A stretch of 64,000 nucleotides of DNA, taken from positions 1-64,000 of the forward strand of contig JAVBLC010000019.1 in the NCBI GenBank assembly GCA_031553805.1, given 5' to 3'. The notes beneath the pieces were generated by a model. It was not told the origin of the DNA. It saw only the letters and a list, made by a program, of their open reading frames with translations, and did not search any database. Shown piece after piece: positions 33,672 through 42,609 of this stretch. Both the position numbers and the translations under genes were made by a program. Source of the DNA: JAITVB01 sp031553805. GTDB taxonomy: Bacteria; Bacteroidota; Bacteroidia; Bacteroidales; Rikenellaceae. Position 1 is the stretch's first letter. The number at the start of each line of letters is the position of its first letter.

Positions 33672-35156
33672 ATGGCAAAAGAACTCAAGGAACTCACCTC
33701 GCGCGAAGAAAATTACTCGCAATGGTACAACGACCTGGTCGTGAAAGCCGGCCTGGCCGAAAACTCGGCCGTGCGCGGCTGTATGGTCATCAAACCCTAC
33801 GGCTACGCGATCTGGGAAAAGATGCAACGCGCCCTCGACGATATGTTCAAGGAGACGGGCCACGTCAACGCCTATTTTCCGCTGTTTATCCCCAAGTCGT
33901 TCTTCAGCCGCGAAGCGAGCCACGTCGAAGGCTTTGCCAAGGAGTGCGCCGTGGTGACCCACTACCGCCTCAAGACCTCGCCCGACGGCAAAGGCGTGGT
34001 GGTCGACCCCGAAGCCAAGCTCGAAGAGGAGCTGATCGTGCGCCCCACCTCGGAAACGATCATCTGGGATACGTATAAAAACTGGATCCAGTCGTACCGC
34101 GACCTGCCCATCCTGTGTAACCAGTGGGCCAACGTCGTGCGGTGGGAGATGCGCACCCGCCTGTTCCTGCGCACCGCCGAATTCCTCTGGCAGGAAGGCC
34201 ACACGGCCCACGCCACCCGCGAGGAAGCGATCGAGGAAACGTATAAAATGGTCAACGTCTACCGCGACTTTGCCGAGCAATGGATGTCGGTGCCGGTGAT
34301 CGTCGGCCACAAGACCGATAACGAACGCTTCGCCGGAGCCGAAGACACCCTCTGCATCGAAGCGCTGATGCAGGACGGCAAGGCCTTACAGGCAGGCACG
34401 TCGCATTTCCTGGGACAAAACTTTTCGAAAGCCTTCGACGTACAGTTCGCCGACCGCGAAGGGAAGCTCGACTACGTGTGGGCCACCTCGTGGGGCGTGT
34501 CGACCCGCCTGATGGGAGCGCTCATCATGGCCCACTCCGACAACAACGGCTTGGTGTTGCCGCCGAAGCTCGCCCCGATACAGGTGGTGATGGTGCCCAT
34601 CTACAAAGGCGAAGACGAACTGAAGCAGATCGTCGAAAAATTCGAAGCCATCGGCGCCGAACTCAAGAAGCGCGGCATCAGCTTCAAGATCGACGACCGA
34701 GACAACGTGCGCAGCGGTTTCAAATTCGCCGAATACGAATTGAAAGGAGTGCCCCTGCGCCTGGCGATGGGCCCGCGCGATATGCAGAACGGCACGATCG
34801 AAGTGGCCCGCCGCGACACGCTCACCAAGGAAACCGTTTCACAGGAAGGGTTAGCCGGTTTGCTCGAGAACCTGCTGGGCGAGATCCAGGAAAATATCTT
34901 CGCCAAAGCGGTGAAATTCCGCCAGGAGATGACCACCCCGGTCGACACCTACGACGAATTCAAGCGCGTGTTGGACGAAAAAGGCGGCTTCGTGCTCGCC
35001 CACTGGGACGGCACCGGCAAAACCGAGCTGCAGATCAAGAACGAAACAAAGGCCACTATCCGCTGCATCCCCTTCGATGCGCCGGAAGAAGAGGGCAGGT
35101 GCATCCTCACTGGCAAGCCTTCCAAACGACGCGTAATCTTCGCCCGAGCCTATTAG
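33672..35156 (+). CDS. proS: Proline--tRNA ligase, short (archaeal/eukaryote-like) type
   Basis: A 494-residue class II aminoacyl-tRNA synthetase charging tRNA-Pro. The start MAKELKELTSREENYSQWYN and the motif 2 block NQWANVVRWEMRTRLFLRTA are characteristic, with EFLWQEGHTAHAT and the motif 3 region TSWGVSTRLMGALIMAHSD. It lacks the editing insertion of the long bacterial ProS, as expected for this type, and has the anticodon-binding and C-terminal domains (RCIPFDAPEEEGRCILTGKP). A conserved hairpin element follows the stop by 23 bases. Confidence 0.97.
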   Translation: MAKELKELTSREENYSQWYNDLVVKAGLAENSAVRGCMVIKPYGYAIWEKMQRALDDMFKETGHVNAYFPLFIPKSFFSREASHVEGFAKECAVVTHYRLKTSPDGKGVVVDPEAKLEEELIVRPTSETIIWDTYKNWIQSYRDLPILCNQWANVVRWEMRTRLFLRTAEFLWQEGHTAHATREEAIEETYKMVNVYRDFAEQWMSVPVIVGHKTDNERFAGAEDTLCIEALMQDGKALQAGTSHFLGQNFSKAFDVQFADREGKLDYVWATSWGVSTRLMGALIMAHSDNNGLVLPPKLAPIQVVMVPIYKGEDELKQIVEKFEAIGAELKKRGISFKIDDRDNVRSGFKFAEYELKGVPLRLAMGPRDMQNGTIEVARRDTLTKETVSQEGLAGLLENLLGEIQENIFAKAVKFRQEMTTPVDTYDEFKRVLDEKGGFVLAHWDGTGKTELQIKNETKATIRCIPFDAPEEEGRCILTGKPSKRRVIFARAY

Positions 35157-35178
35157 GATGCACGTATAGCACGCCACC

Positions 35179-35253
35179 TTTAAATGATCTTCCCGATTTT
35201 TATCCTCATGTACGGTAATTACGCTCCGGTTAAAGTCGGAAAGATCGTTTAAA
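35179..35253 (+). repeat. Long hairpin with conserved loop, copy 2
   Basis: Arms 35179-35200 and 35232-35253 (22 bases each) pair with two G-U wobbles and one mismatch; the loop is 31 nt. The loop contains TCCTCATGTAC and TACGCTCCGG, closely matching the minus-strand loop of the hairpin at 28577-28652, while the stems differ in sequence. It lies 23 bases after the proS stop in the sense orientation. Confidence 0.7.
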
Positions 35254-35310
35254 TCTGACGCACTCTCCGCACATCCTCACGAACGTCGGTGCAAATCTTT
35301 TTGAGTTTTG

Positions 35311-35841
35311 ATGAAAATTGACCGGAACATGTTTGCGATCCGCCCGTGGGAGATCGAAGACGTGGCGTCGTTGGCCGAACAGGCGAACAACATCCGCATC
35401 TGGAACAATGTCCGGGACTATTTTCCGCACCCCTATACGGAGATCGACGCCCACGAATTTATCCGGATGGTTTCGGACAAGGACGGGTACTACGATTTCG
35501 CGATCGAGATCGGCGGCCGGGCGGTGGGCGGCGTGGGCTTTATCCCCGGCACCGACGTCGAACGGATCAGCGCCGAGGTGGGCTACTGGCTCGGCGAAGC
35601 CTACTGGGGACGCGGGATTGCGACCGAAGCCCTGCGGGCGCTGGCCGGATATGTGTTTGAAACCACGGAGATCACCCGCCTGTTTGCCACGGTATTCGAG
35701 TTCAACGCGGCCTCGATGCGCGTGCTCGAGAAAGCGGGCTTTTCGAAAGTCGGCGTCCTGCACCGGGCCGCCCTCAAAAACGACCGGGTGATCGACCTTC
35801 ACTATTACGAATTACTGAAAGATGGCAGCACCGAAAAATAA
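35311..35841 (+). CDS. GNAT N-acetyltransferase, RimJ/RimL-like
   Basis: A 176-residue acetyltransferase. It has the GNAT phrases GGRAVGGVGFIPG, the acetyl-CoA site WLGEAYWGRGIATEALRAL, and FEFNAASMRVLEKAGFSKVG near the C-terminus. The substrate may be a protein N-terminus or a small amine; nothing in context decides. The ATG at 35311 is used (a TTG precedes it directly). Its last 20 bases overlap the start of the pseudouridine synthase gene, so the two are coupled. Confidence 0.88.
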   Translation: MKIDRNMFAIRPWEIEDVASLAEQANNIRIWNNVRDYFPHPYTEIDAHEFIRMVSDKDGYYDFAIEIGGRAVGGVGFIPGTDVERISAEVGYWLGEAYWGRGIATEALRALAGYVFETTEITRLFATVFEFNAASMRVLEKAGFSKVGVLHRAALKNDRVIDLHYYELLKDGSTEK

Positions 35842-36724
35842 AAAAGAGGGGAAAGTTTTAAAATTTGAAGTGACGGAACCCGCGCCGTTGCTCGAATTTC
35901 TGTTTGCCCGGATGGGCGACAAGAGCCGCACCACCGTGCGCTCGTTCCTCACCCACCGCCAAGTCAAGATCAACCACCTGGTCACCACCCGGTTCGATGC
36001 CCCGCTCGCTCCGGGCGACACGATAACCGTCGGTTTCGAAAAGGGTTACGAAGAATTTCGCCACCCGATGCTGCGCATCGTTTACGAAGACAACCACCTG
36101 GTGGTCATCGACAAAAAATACGGACTGCTCTCGATCGCCACGCCCAAGGTGGCCGAAAAGACGGCCTACCACATCCTGAGCCAATACGTCAAGCAGCGCG
36201 ACTCGCGGGCGATGATCTTCATCCTCCACCGCCTCGACCGCGAAACGTCGGGCCTGATGGTCTTCGCCAAAAGCGAAGCCGTGCAACACGCCATGCAGGA
36301 AAACTGGTCGGAAACGGTCTCCGAACGAAAATACCAGGCCGTGGTCGAAGGCGTTCCCGCGAAAGAAGAGGACACGATCGTGTCGTTACTTGCCGAGAAC
36401 AAAGCGTTCCATGTCTACGTTACCCGCAACGAAGACGAAGGCCGCCAGGCAATTACCCGTTACCGCCGCGTGACGGACAACGGCGAATACGCCCTGTTGG
36501 AACTCGAACTCGAAACCGGGCGCAAGAACCAGATCCGGGTGCAACTCGCGGCAATCGGCCACCCCATTGCGGGCGATAAAAAGTATGGCGCCAAGACCAA
36601 CCCTTTGGGCCGCGTCGCCCTCCACGCCGGAAAACTCGCGTTCATACATCCCGTCACGAAAGAGGCGCTGAGTTTTGAGAGTCCGCTGCCCTATAAATTC
36701 ATGGCATTTTTCAACAAGAAATAG
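35822..36724 (+). CDS. RluA-family pseudouridine synthase
   Basis: A 300-residue RNA-modifying enzyme. N-terminal S4 RNA-binding domain (LEFLFARMGDKSRTTVRSFL), then the catalytic domain with IFILHRLDRETSGLMVFAKS, where the Asp of HRLDRETSG is the nucleophile, and GRKNQIRVQLAAIGHPIAGD. Target is probably 23S rRNA or tRNA. The start codon lies inside the GNAT gene (20-base overlap). Its stop is 7 bases from the stop of the convergent nuclease gene, leaving no room for a separate terminator. Confidence 0.93.
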   Translation: MAAPKNKKEGKVLKFEVTEPAPLLEFLFARMGDKSRTTVRSFLTHRQVKINHLVTTRFDAPLAPGDTITVGFEKGYEEFRHPMLRIVYEDNHLVVIDKKYGLLSIATPKVAEKTAYHILSQYVKQRDSRAMIFILHRLDRETSGLMVFAKSEAVQHAMQENWSETVSERKYQAVVEGVPAKEEDTIVSLLAENKAFHVYVTRNEDEGRQAITRYRRVTDNGEYALLELELETGRKNQIRVQLAAIGHPIAGDKKYGAKTNPLGRVALHAGKLAFIHPVTKEALSFESPLPYKFMAFFNKK

Positions 36725-36731
36725 TGTTTGC

Positions 36732-39620
36732 CTACCGGTTGCAGATCGACCGGTAAGGGCAATAACCGCACGTGGTCAGGTCTTCGCACGGCGCAAAAGC
36801 CACGGCCGGATCGAACAGCTCGCCGAGCGTCGCCCGGAGGCGTTCCGTCAATGTCGAATGATAATCTGAAAAAGCCTCGACGGCTTTTTTTTGTTTTTCG
36901 CCGCCCGGCGGTTGTGTGTCGACCAGCAGGGGCGAGTAGTTTTCGGCTGCCGCCCCCTGCATCGAACGGACGTAGTAAAGCGCCGGAACCACTTCGCGAC
37001 CCGTTTCGGCATGTAGCGCCAAAGCGTAAACAAGGGTCTGCAGCGCCGCCGGATTGCGGTCACCGTGGCGGTGCGAGAAGAGGGCGTCGAGGCCGGGGAA
37101 TTCAGGATGGCTGACGCCGGTTTTGTAATCGACCACGCGGATCGGGCCCGAGTCGAGCGAGTCGATGCGGTCGACCTTTCCGCCCAGGCGCACGCGACAG
37201 GATTGGCCGTTCACGAAAAATTCAAACGGCGCGCCGACCCATTTTTCGACCTTGTCCACGGCAAAGCCGCCGCGACGGGCGTCATAGGCCAGTACCCCGC
37301 GCAGGTAGTGGGCCACAATGTCGCGCACGAGCGACAGGTTGCCGCCGAAATCCTCTTCCGAAACGGCCGTGTCACCCTTGAAAAATTCCGTGCGGACGGC
37401 CTCGTCGACCGCGTCTTCGATCTGTTTTCCCTTGAGGATCGCGGCGATGCGGGGGGCGGGATTGGCGTCGCCGATCAACGCTTTGTAGATCAATTCGGCC
37501 GCCTTGTGGAACAGCGTGCCGAACATCGCCCCGTCGACCTCCTCGGTGATCTCTTCGGGCGCACGCATCCGGGCGATGGCCTGGAAATAGAATTTCAGCG
37601 AACACTCGATATAGGCGTAAAAGTCCGACGGCGTAAGCAAACGCGGGGTCTCGTCTTTCAAAAATTCGTCGAGTTGCGCCTGTATTTCCCCTGACTTTTC
37701 GACCACGACCGGGGCTGTGGGAGTAAAGCGGACGTTGAGTTGCAGGTTGCGGTGCGCGACCGTGTGGGGCGATTCGTAATCGAGTTGGTAGATGTAGCGG
37801 CTCGGTTCGCCGGTGTGCTTGTCGTCGGCCTTGACCGAATAAACGAGGTGCACGCGGCGGGCGCGTTGCAGCAGGCGGTAGAAATAGTAGCCGTAAACCC
37901 CCTCGTGGTGCTGGGGAGTAGGCAGCCCGTAGGCATACCGCAACGTATAGGGTATGAACGAATTCGACCCCGACAGGTTGCCCGGAAACGTGTCTTCGTT
38001 GACCGACAGGATCAACACGTTTTCGAAATCGAGGTTACGCGTTTCGAGGATCCCCATCACCTGCAACCCTTCCAACGGCTCGCCCTCGTAAGGGATGCGC
38101 GTATTCTGAAGCATTTTTCGGAGCAGCGACAGCAGAATGGCGTCGGAAATATCGAGGCCGCAGGCGCGCAACGAATTCTGCAACTTGCCGATGCGGTCGA
38201 TCATCAGCGCAAAAAACTCACGCTGGCGGGCGTTTTCGGCCCGGTCCTCGAGGCGCAGGCGGCCGCCCACGGACGCCAACACGCCGGTCAAGTAATCGCA
38301 AAGCGCGTCCCAACCGTCGACCCCGCGAAAGATCGAAGCCAGCGTTTCATTCTCCGCAAAGAAGTCTTCTCTCAGCGAGATCTGACCCCGCCTGATCGTT
38401 TCGGCGGCCAGGCGCCGGGCGGCCTCGGGTTCGACGCCCGCAATATACGGATGCATCAGCAAACCAGTCACATCGCTATGATAAAAAGCCGTGCGGCCGC
38501 CGCGTTCGCGTTTGCGGCGCTGAAGCTCGGCCAGGCGTTCGAGAAACGTGTAGGCAGGGGTTTGCCTGAGCGGGTATCCCATCGTGATGTTGACCGCCGC
38601 CACCTCGTCGGGAATCGCATAAAGTACCGGCATCAGCAGGTTTTCGTCGGTCAGCACGACGGCGGTTTCCTTGCCTGCCGGACGGCCGTCGGCCTCGACC
38701 TGCCGCAGGAAATCGGCCACGTACTTGCACTGCATCGCTTCCGACGGGGCGGCCACGGCCACGATCTCTTTCGACTCGGTGAAACGGGCGGGGGGAATCA
38801 CGGTTTCCGCCGGTGGAAAACGTTTTAGATTATCGCGCAGGAACAGTCCGGCTTCCTGTTCGCGATTCTCGACGTAGTAGGTATCCCAGTCCCAGAAGAA
38901 GCGGGCCATACCGCGGTTTTTGAGGGCGGAAAATACTTTAATTTCGCTTTCACTCAGCGCATTGAATCCAACGAAGATGTATTTTTCGTCCGGAGCGAGG
39001 AGAAAGATCGCACTGTCGTCGCGGCAGCGGTCGGCCGCCGCCCGGTAGACCATCCCCGGATAGGCCATCCCGCTGGCTGATAGCGATTCGCGATACCCGT
39101 TATAGATCGGCAAGAGCGTATTCCAAATCTTCGAGAAATGTTGTTTTTCGGGGGAGTCGGCGGCCTCGACATTGAAATTTTGCCAGAATTCGCGGATGAT
39201 CTCGATCTGCCGGGGGGTGAGGTAGGAATGGTCGGACTCGAGCCGCTTCAGGTCGGCGATGTTCACAAAAAGCATCGGCGCGTCGATCAGGTACTTGTCG
39301 ACCTGGTCGAAGTCGGCCAACAGCGATTCACCCCAGAAATAGAACTTGTCGAACGGCTCGTCGTGGTGGCGCGAATAGACTTTGTAAAGTTCGCAAATCA
39401 GGCGCACGGGGTCGCTGCAGTGCAGGCCCGAGAGGGCGTCCATCAACTCGTCGACCGAGAAGTAGTGGGGCGACCACAGCGGCCGCCCGGCCAGCGCAGC
39501 CAACGCCTCGTTAAGAAAAAGCCGCGCCCGGCGGCTGGGCAGCACCACGCGCAGCGACGAAACTTCGTCGCCGTATTCGCGGTACAACTGCGCCGCAACT
39601 TCCTGTAAAAAAGTCTGCAC
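36732..39620 (-). CDS. AddB-like PD-(D/E)XK nuclease/helicase family protein
   Basis: A 962-residue protein probably acting in double-strand-break repair. The N-terminal two thirds resemble an inactivated UvrD-like helicase; the C-terminal nuclease domain (about 700-960) has LGGKVDRIDSL and IRVVDYKTG, the PD-(D/E)XK core, and ends with CEDLTTCGYCPYRSICNR, cysteines placed like the AddB iron-sulfur cluster. The longest frame starts at a TTG (39644), but a promoter-like box (TATCTTGG, 39641-39648) overlaps it. The GTG at 39620 gives MQTFLQEVAAQLYREYGDE, the usual N-terminus of this family in Bacteroidetes. Confidence 0.85.
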   Translation of the reverse strand: MQTFLQEVAAQLYREYGDEVSSLRVVLPSRRARLFLNEALAALAGRPLWSPHYFSVDELMDALSGLHCSDPVRLICELYKVYSRHHDEPFDKFYFWGESLLADFDQVDKYLIDAPMLFVNIADLKRLESDHSYLTPRQIEIIREFWQNFNVEAADSPEKQHFSKIWNTLLPIYNGYRESLSASGMAYPGMVYRAAADRCRDDSAIFLLAPDEKYIFVGFNALSESEIKVFSALKNRGMARFFWDWDTYYVENREQEAGLFLRDNLKRFPPAETVIPPARFTESKEIVAVAAPSEAMQCKYVADFLRQVEADGRPAGKETAVVLTDENLLMPVLYAIPDEVAAVNITMGYPLRQTPAYTFLERLAELQRRKRERGGRTAFYHSDVTGLLMHPYIAGVEPEAARRLAAETIRRGQISLREDFFAENETLASIFRGVDGWDALCDYLTGVLASVGGRLRLEDRAENARQREFFALMIDRIGKLQNSLRACGLDISDAILLSLLRKMLQNTRIPYEGEPLEGLQVMGILETRNLDFENVLILSVNEDTFPGNLSGSNSFIPYTLRYAYGLPTPQHHEGVYGYYFYRLLQRARRVHLVYSVKADDKHTGEPSRYIYQLDYESPHTVAHRNLQLNVRFTPTAPVVVEKSGEIQAQLDEFLKDETPRLLTPSDFYAYIECSLKFYFQAIARMRAPEEITEEVDGAMFGTLFHKAAELIYKALIGDANPAPRIAAILKGKQIEDAVDEAVRTEFFKGDTAVSEEDFGGNLSLVRDIVAHYLRGVLAYDARRGGFAVDKVEKWVGAPFEFFVNGQSCRVRLGGKVDRIDSLDSGPIRVVDYKTGVSHPEFPGLDALFSHRHGDRNPAALQTLVYALALHAETGREVVPALYYVRSMQGAAAENYSPLLVDTQPPGGEKQKKAVEAFSDYHSTLTERLRATLGELFDPAVAFAPCEDLTTCGYCPYRSICNR

Positions 39621-39640
39621 GGATCGTTCGGATTTATGCG

Positions 39641-39648
39641 CCAAGATA
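39641..39648 (-). promoter_or_regulatory. Candidate -7 box of the AddB-like gene
   Basis: TATCTTGG (one mismatch to TAnnTTTG) 20 bases upstream of the GTG at 39620; it supports that start. Confidence 0.4.
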
Positions 39649-39696
39649 CGAAAACCGGAAAATTTTCGGTAATTTTAGCCGGAAATAATCTGTGTT

Positions 39697-40575
39697 ATGG
39701 CGAATGTGATTCCTCCTTCCGAACTGATCATCAACGACGACGGCTCTGTGTTCCACCTCCATCTGCGTCCGGGCGAGACGGCCGAAAAGATCATCCTCGT
39801 GGGCGACCCAGGTCGCGTCGAACTGATTGCCAAACGGTTTGACCGCATCGAGGTGCAAACGGCCAGCCGCGAGTTCGTCACCGCAACGGGCACCGTGGGC
39901 GGCCAGCGCATCACCGCCCTGTCGACCGGCATCGGGACGGACAACATCGACATCGTGATGACCGAGCTCGACGCGCTGCACAACGTCGATTTCGCGACAC
40001 GCACTGTGCGCCCTGACCTCAAACGGCTGTGGATCACCCGGCTCGGCACTTCGGGCGCCCTGCAACCCGACATCGAAGTGGGCACTTGCCTGCTCTCGAA
40101 AACGTCGGTCGGGCTGGACGGCGCGATCCGCTATTACGCCGATTCCGAAAACGTGCGCGACCGGGAAATGGAACGCGACCTGATCGAGCGCCTGCCCTGG
40201 CCGGCAGGAATCAATCCCCCTTACGCCGTACACGCATCGGCTGCGCTGTGCGACCTCTACGACGATTTCACTACGGAGGGCATCACCCTTTCCGCCCCCG
40301 GTTTCTACGGGGCGCAGGGACGCGAGGTGCGTCTGCCGCTTGCCGACCCCGGCCTCAACCAACGGCTCGAAGCGTACCGCTACCGCGGCCGCCGGATCAC
40401 CAACTACGAAATGGAGGGCTCGGCCCTGGCCGCGATGGCCGCCATGCTGGGCCACGAAGCCGTCACGGTCTGCACCGCCATCGCCCAGCGTGCCAACCAA
40501 CAAGCGCAAACCGACTACGGCAAATTTATCGGCCGGATGATCGATTTGTGCCTCGAAAAACTTGTGAGTCTGTAA
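39697..40575 (+). CDS. udp: Nucleoside phosphorylase, uridine-phosphorylase-like
   Basis: A 292-residue enzyme that would split uridine (or a related nucleoside) with phosphate into base and ribose-1-phosphate. Conserved pieces: EKIILVGDPGRVELIAKRFD (phosphate site Gly-Asp-Pro-x-Arg), the substrate region STGIGTDNIDIVMTELDAL, and ITNYEMEGSALAAMAAMLGH (Glu-Met-Glu binding ribose). The relative order fits the Udp branch of PNP family 1. A near-consensus box TAATTTTA at 39670-39677 precedes the ATG. It stands before dnaN on the same strand. Confidence 0.87.
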   Translation: MANVIPPSELIINDDGSVFHLHLRPGETAEKIILVGDPGRVELIAKRFDRIEVQTASREFVTATGTVGGQRITALSTGIGTDNIDIVMTELDALHNVDFATRTVRPDLKRLWITRLGTSGALQPDIEVGTCLLSKTSVGLDGAIRYYADSENVRDREMERDLIERLPWPAGINPPYAVHASAALCDLYDDFTTEGITLSAPGFYGAQGREVRLPLADPGLNQRLEAYRYRGRRITNYEMEGSALAAMAAMLGHEAVTVCTAIAQRANQQAQTDYGKFIGRMIDLCLEKLVSL

Positions 40576-40584
40576 GAAAATCCA

Positions 40585-40592
40585 TACCTTTG
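40585..40592 (+). promoter_or_regulatory. -7 box of dnaN
   Basis: TACCTTTG, 51 bases before the dnaN ATG. Confidence 0.65.
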
Positions 40593-40643
40593 AAAATTGA
40601 ATCGACCCCTGTTTTGAAAAATACTTAAAAACCATATCACACT

Positions 40644-41774
40644 ATGAAATTCGTCGTATCCAGCACCGCCCTGCTCAACCTGTTGCAGGCCACCGGCAAA
40701 GTGATCAGCACCAAGAACACGCTGCCCATCCTCGACTATTTCCTCTTCGAGCTGAGTGACAATATGCTTCAAATCACCGCTTCGGACCTCGAAACCACCC
40801 TCGTCGGCAAATTGGCCATCGACCATGTGGAACAAGAAGGGGTGATCGCCGTCCCGGCCAAGCGCGTGCTCGACACCCTGCGCGAATTTCCCGAACAACC
40901 GCTGACGATCGAAGCCAACGAGTCGACCTGGGAGATCAGCGTGATCTGGAAATCCGGGAAACTGACCATCCCCGGCACCTCGGGCCTGAGCTATCCGAAA
41001 CCGGCCGAGGTCGACGCAACCGACAGCCACGCGCTGACCCTGGCCGCCGAAAACCTGCTGGGCGGCATCGAAAAGACGATCTTCGCCACGGCCGACGACG
41101 AAATGCGTCCCGTGATGAACGGCATCTACATGAATATCGAAGGAGAGAAACTCACTTTCGTGGCCACCGACGCCCACAAACTGGTGAAAAATGTGGTGAG
41201 CGGGATCGGCAGCGACATCACTGCCTCGTTTATCCTGCCCAAGAAACCGGCCAACCTCGTCAAAGGCATCCTGCCCAAGGAGGAGGGCGATATCCGGATC
41301 GAATTCGACAAGAAAAACGTGGTCTTCACCTTGAGCAAATACACGATGGTGTGCCGCCTGATCGAGGGCACCTACCCCAACTACAACGCCGTGATCCCGG
41401 TGGCCAACCCCAACAAGGTGACCGTCGACCGGGCCGAGCTGATCAGCAGCATCAAGCGTGTGGCCGTGTGCTCGAACCCCTCGACCAACCTGATCAAACT
41501 CGACATCACCAACGACCTGATCAAACTCACCGCCCAAGACATCGACTTCTCGGTGTCGGCCGAAGAGTCGATGGCGTGCAGCTATGAGGGCGACCAGATC
41601 ACGATCGGCTTCAAATCGACTTTCCTGGGCGAAATCCTGTCGAACCTCGAAACCGAACAGATCGTGATCGAACTGGCCGACTCGACCCGCGCCGGCGTAT
41701 TCAAACCGATCGAGGCCGAAGCCGGCAACCAGGAGATCCTGATGCTGCTCATGCCGATGATCATCAACTCGTAA
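40644..41774 (+). CDS. dnaN: DNA polymerase III subunit beta (sliding clamp)
   Basis: A 376-residue clamp that holds the replicative polymerase on DNA. It begins MKFVVSSTALLNLLQATGKV and has the three repeated clamp domains; TMVCRLIEGTYPNYNAVIPV is the conserved middle-domain phrase. The C-terminal LLMPMIINS is the expected end, close to the family's hydrophobic cleft. Length is normal. dnaA is not next to it. The exonuclease gene follows 10 bases downstream. Confidence 0.97.
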   Translation: MKFVVSSTALLNLLQATGKVISTKNTLPILDYFLFELSDNMLQITASDLETTLVGKLAIDHVEQEGVIAVPAKRVLDTLREFPEQPLTIEANESTWEISVIWKSGKLTIPGTSGLSYPKPAEVDATDSHALTLAAENLLGGIEKTIFATADDEMRPVMNGIYMNIEGEKLTFVATDAHKLVKNVVSGIGSDITASFILPKKPANLVKGILPKEEGDIRIEFDKKNVVFTLSKYTMVCRLIEGTYPNYNAVIPVANPNKVTVDRAELISSIKRVAVCSNPSTNLIKLDITNDLIKLTAQDIDFSVSAEESMACSYEGDQITIGFKSTFLGEILSNLETEQIVIELADSTRAGVFKPIEAEAGNQEILMLLMPMIINS

Positions 41775-41784
41775 GGAGGACCGG

Positions 41785-42555
41785 ATGCTGCTTAACCTGA
41801 AACGCCCCATCCTCTTTTTCGACCTCGAAACAACAGGCGTCGACCCGGCCGTGGATCGGATCGTGGAGATCTCATTCATCAAAATCTCTCCGGACGGCAA
41901 GGAGGAAACGAAAACCCGGCGGCTCAACCCCGAGATGCACATCCCGGAAACGGCCTCGGCCATCCACGGCATCACGGATGAAGACGTAAAGGATTGCCCG
42001 ACGTTCAAATCCGTGGCCAAGTCGCTGGCTGCCTACATCGAAGGATGCGACTTGGCGGGCTACAATTCGAATAAGTTCGACGTACCGGTGCTGGCTGAAG
42101 AATTCCTGCGGGCCGAGGTCGATGTGGACCTGAAGAAAAAGAAGCTGGTCGACGTGCAGAACATTTTCCATAAGATGGAGCAACGCACGCTGGTGGCCGC
42201 CTACAAATTCTACTGCGGAAAAGCGCTCGACAACGCCCACGCGGCCGAGGCTGATACGCGGGCGACCTACGAGGTGTTGCTGGCCCAGATCGACCGCTAC
42301 CCGGAAGTGGAAAACGACGTCGAATTCCTCGCCGAATTTTCGGCCCGGACCCGGGACGTGGACTTTGCCGGACGCATCGTCTACGATGAGAAAGACGTGG
42401 AAGTCTTCAACTTCGGCAAGCACAAAGGACGGCCGGTGGCCGACGTGTTCCGCGAAGAGCCTAGTTACTACTCGTGGATGATGAACGGCGATTTCCCGCG
42501 CTATACCAAGAAGGTAATCACCGAGATCCGCCTGCGCGAACTGTCCCAAAAATAA
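41785..42555 (+). CDS. DnaQ-like 3'-5' exonuclease
   Basis: A 256-residue DEDDh exonuclease. The catalytic acids are in FFDLETTGVD (motif I), YNSNKFDVPVLAEEFL (motif II) and AHAAEADTRATYEVL (motif III, with His and Asp). The C-terminal extension FNFGKHKGRPVADVFREEPSYYSWM is the short DNA-binding-type module often attached to such exonucleases in Bacteroidetes. It starts 10 bases after dnaN, so a proofreading or repair role along with the clamp is plausible. Confidence 0.92.
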   Translation: MLLNLKRPILFFDLETTGVDPAVDRIVEISFIKISPDGKEETKTRRLNPEMHIPETASAIHGITDEDVKDCPTFKSVAKSLAAYIEGCDLAGYNSNKFDVPVLAEEFLRAEVDVDLKKKKLVDVQNIFHKMEQRTLVAAYKFYCGKALDNAHAAEADTRATYEVLLAQIDRYPEVENDVEFLAEFSARTRDVDFAGRIVYDEKDVEVFNFGKHKGRPVADVFREEPSYYSWMMNGDFPRYTKKVITEIRLRELSQK

Positions 42556-42609
42556 AACCCAGCCTGCCACCGACAGTAACAATCCAAAACAAAAAAACAG
42601 GTAAACGTG

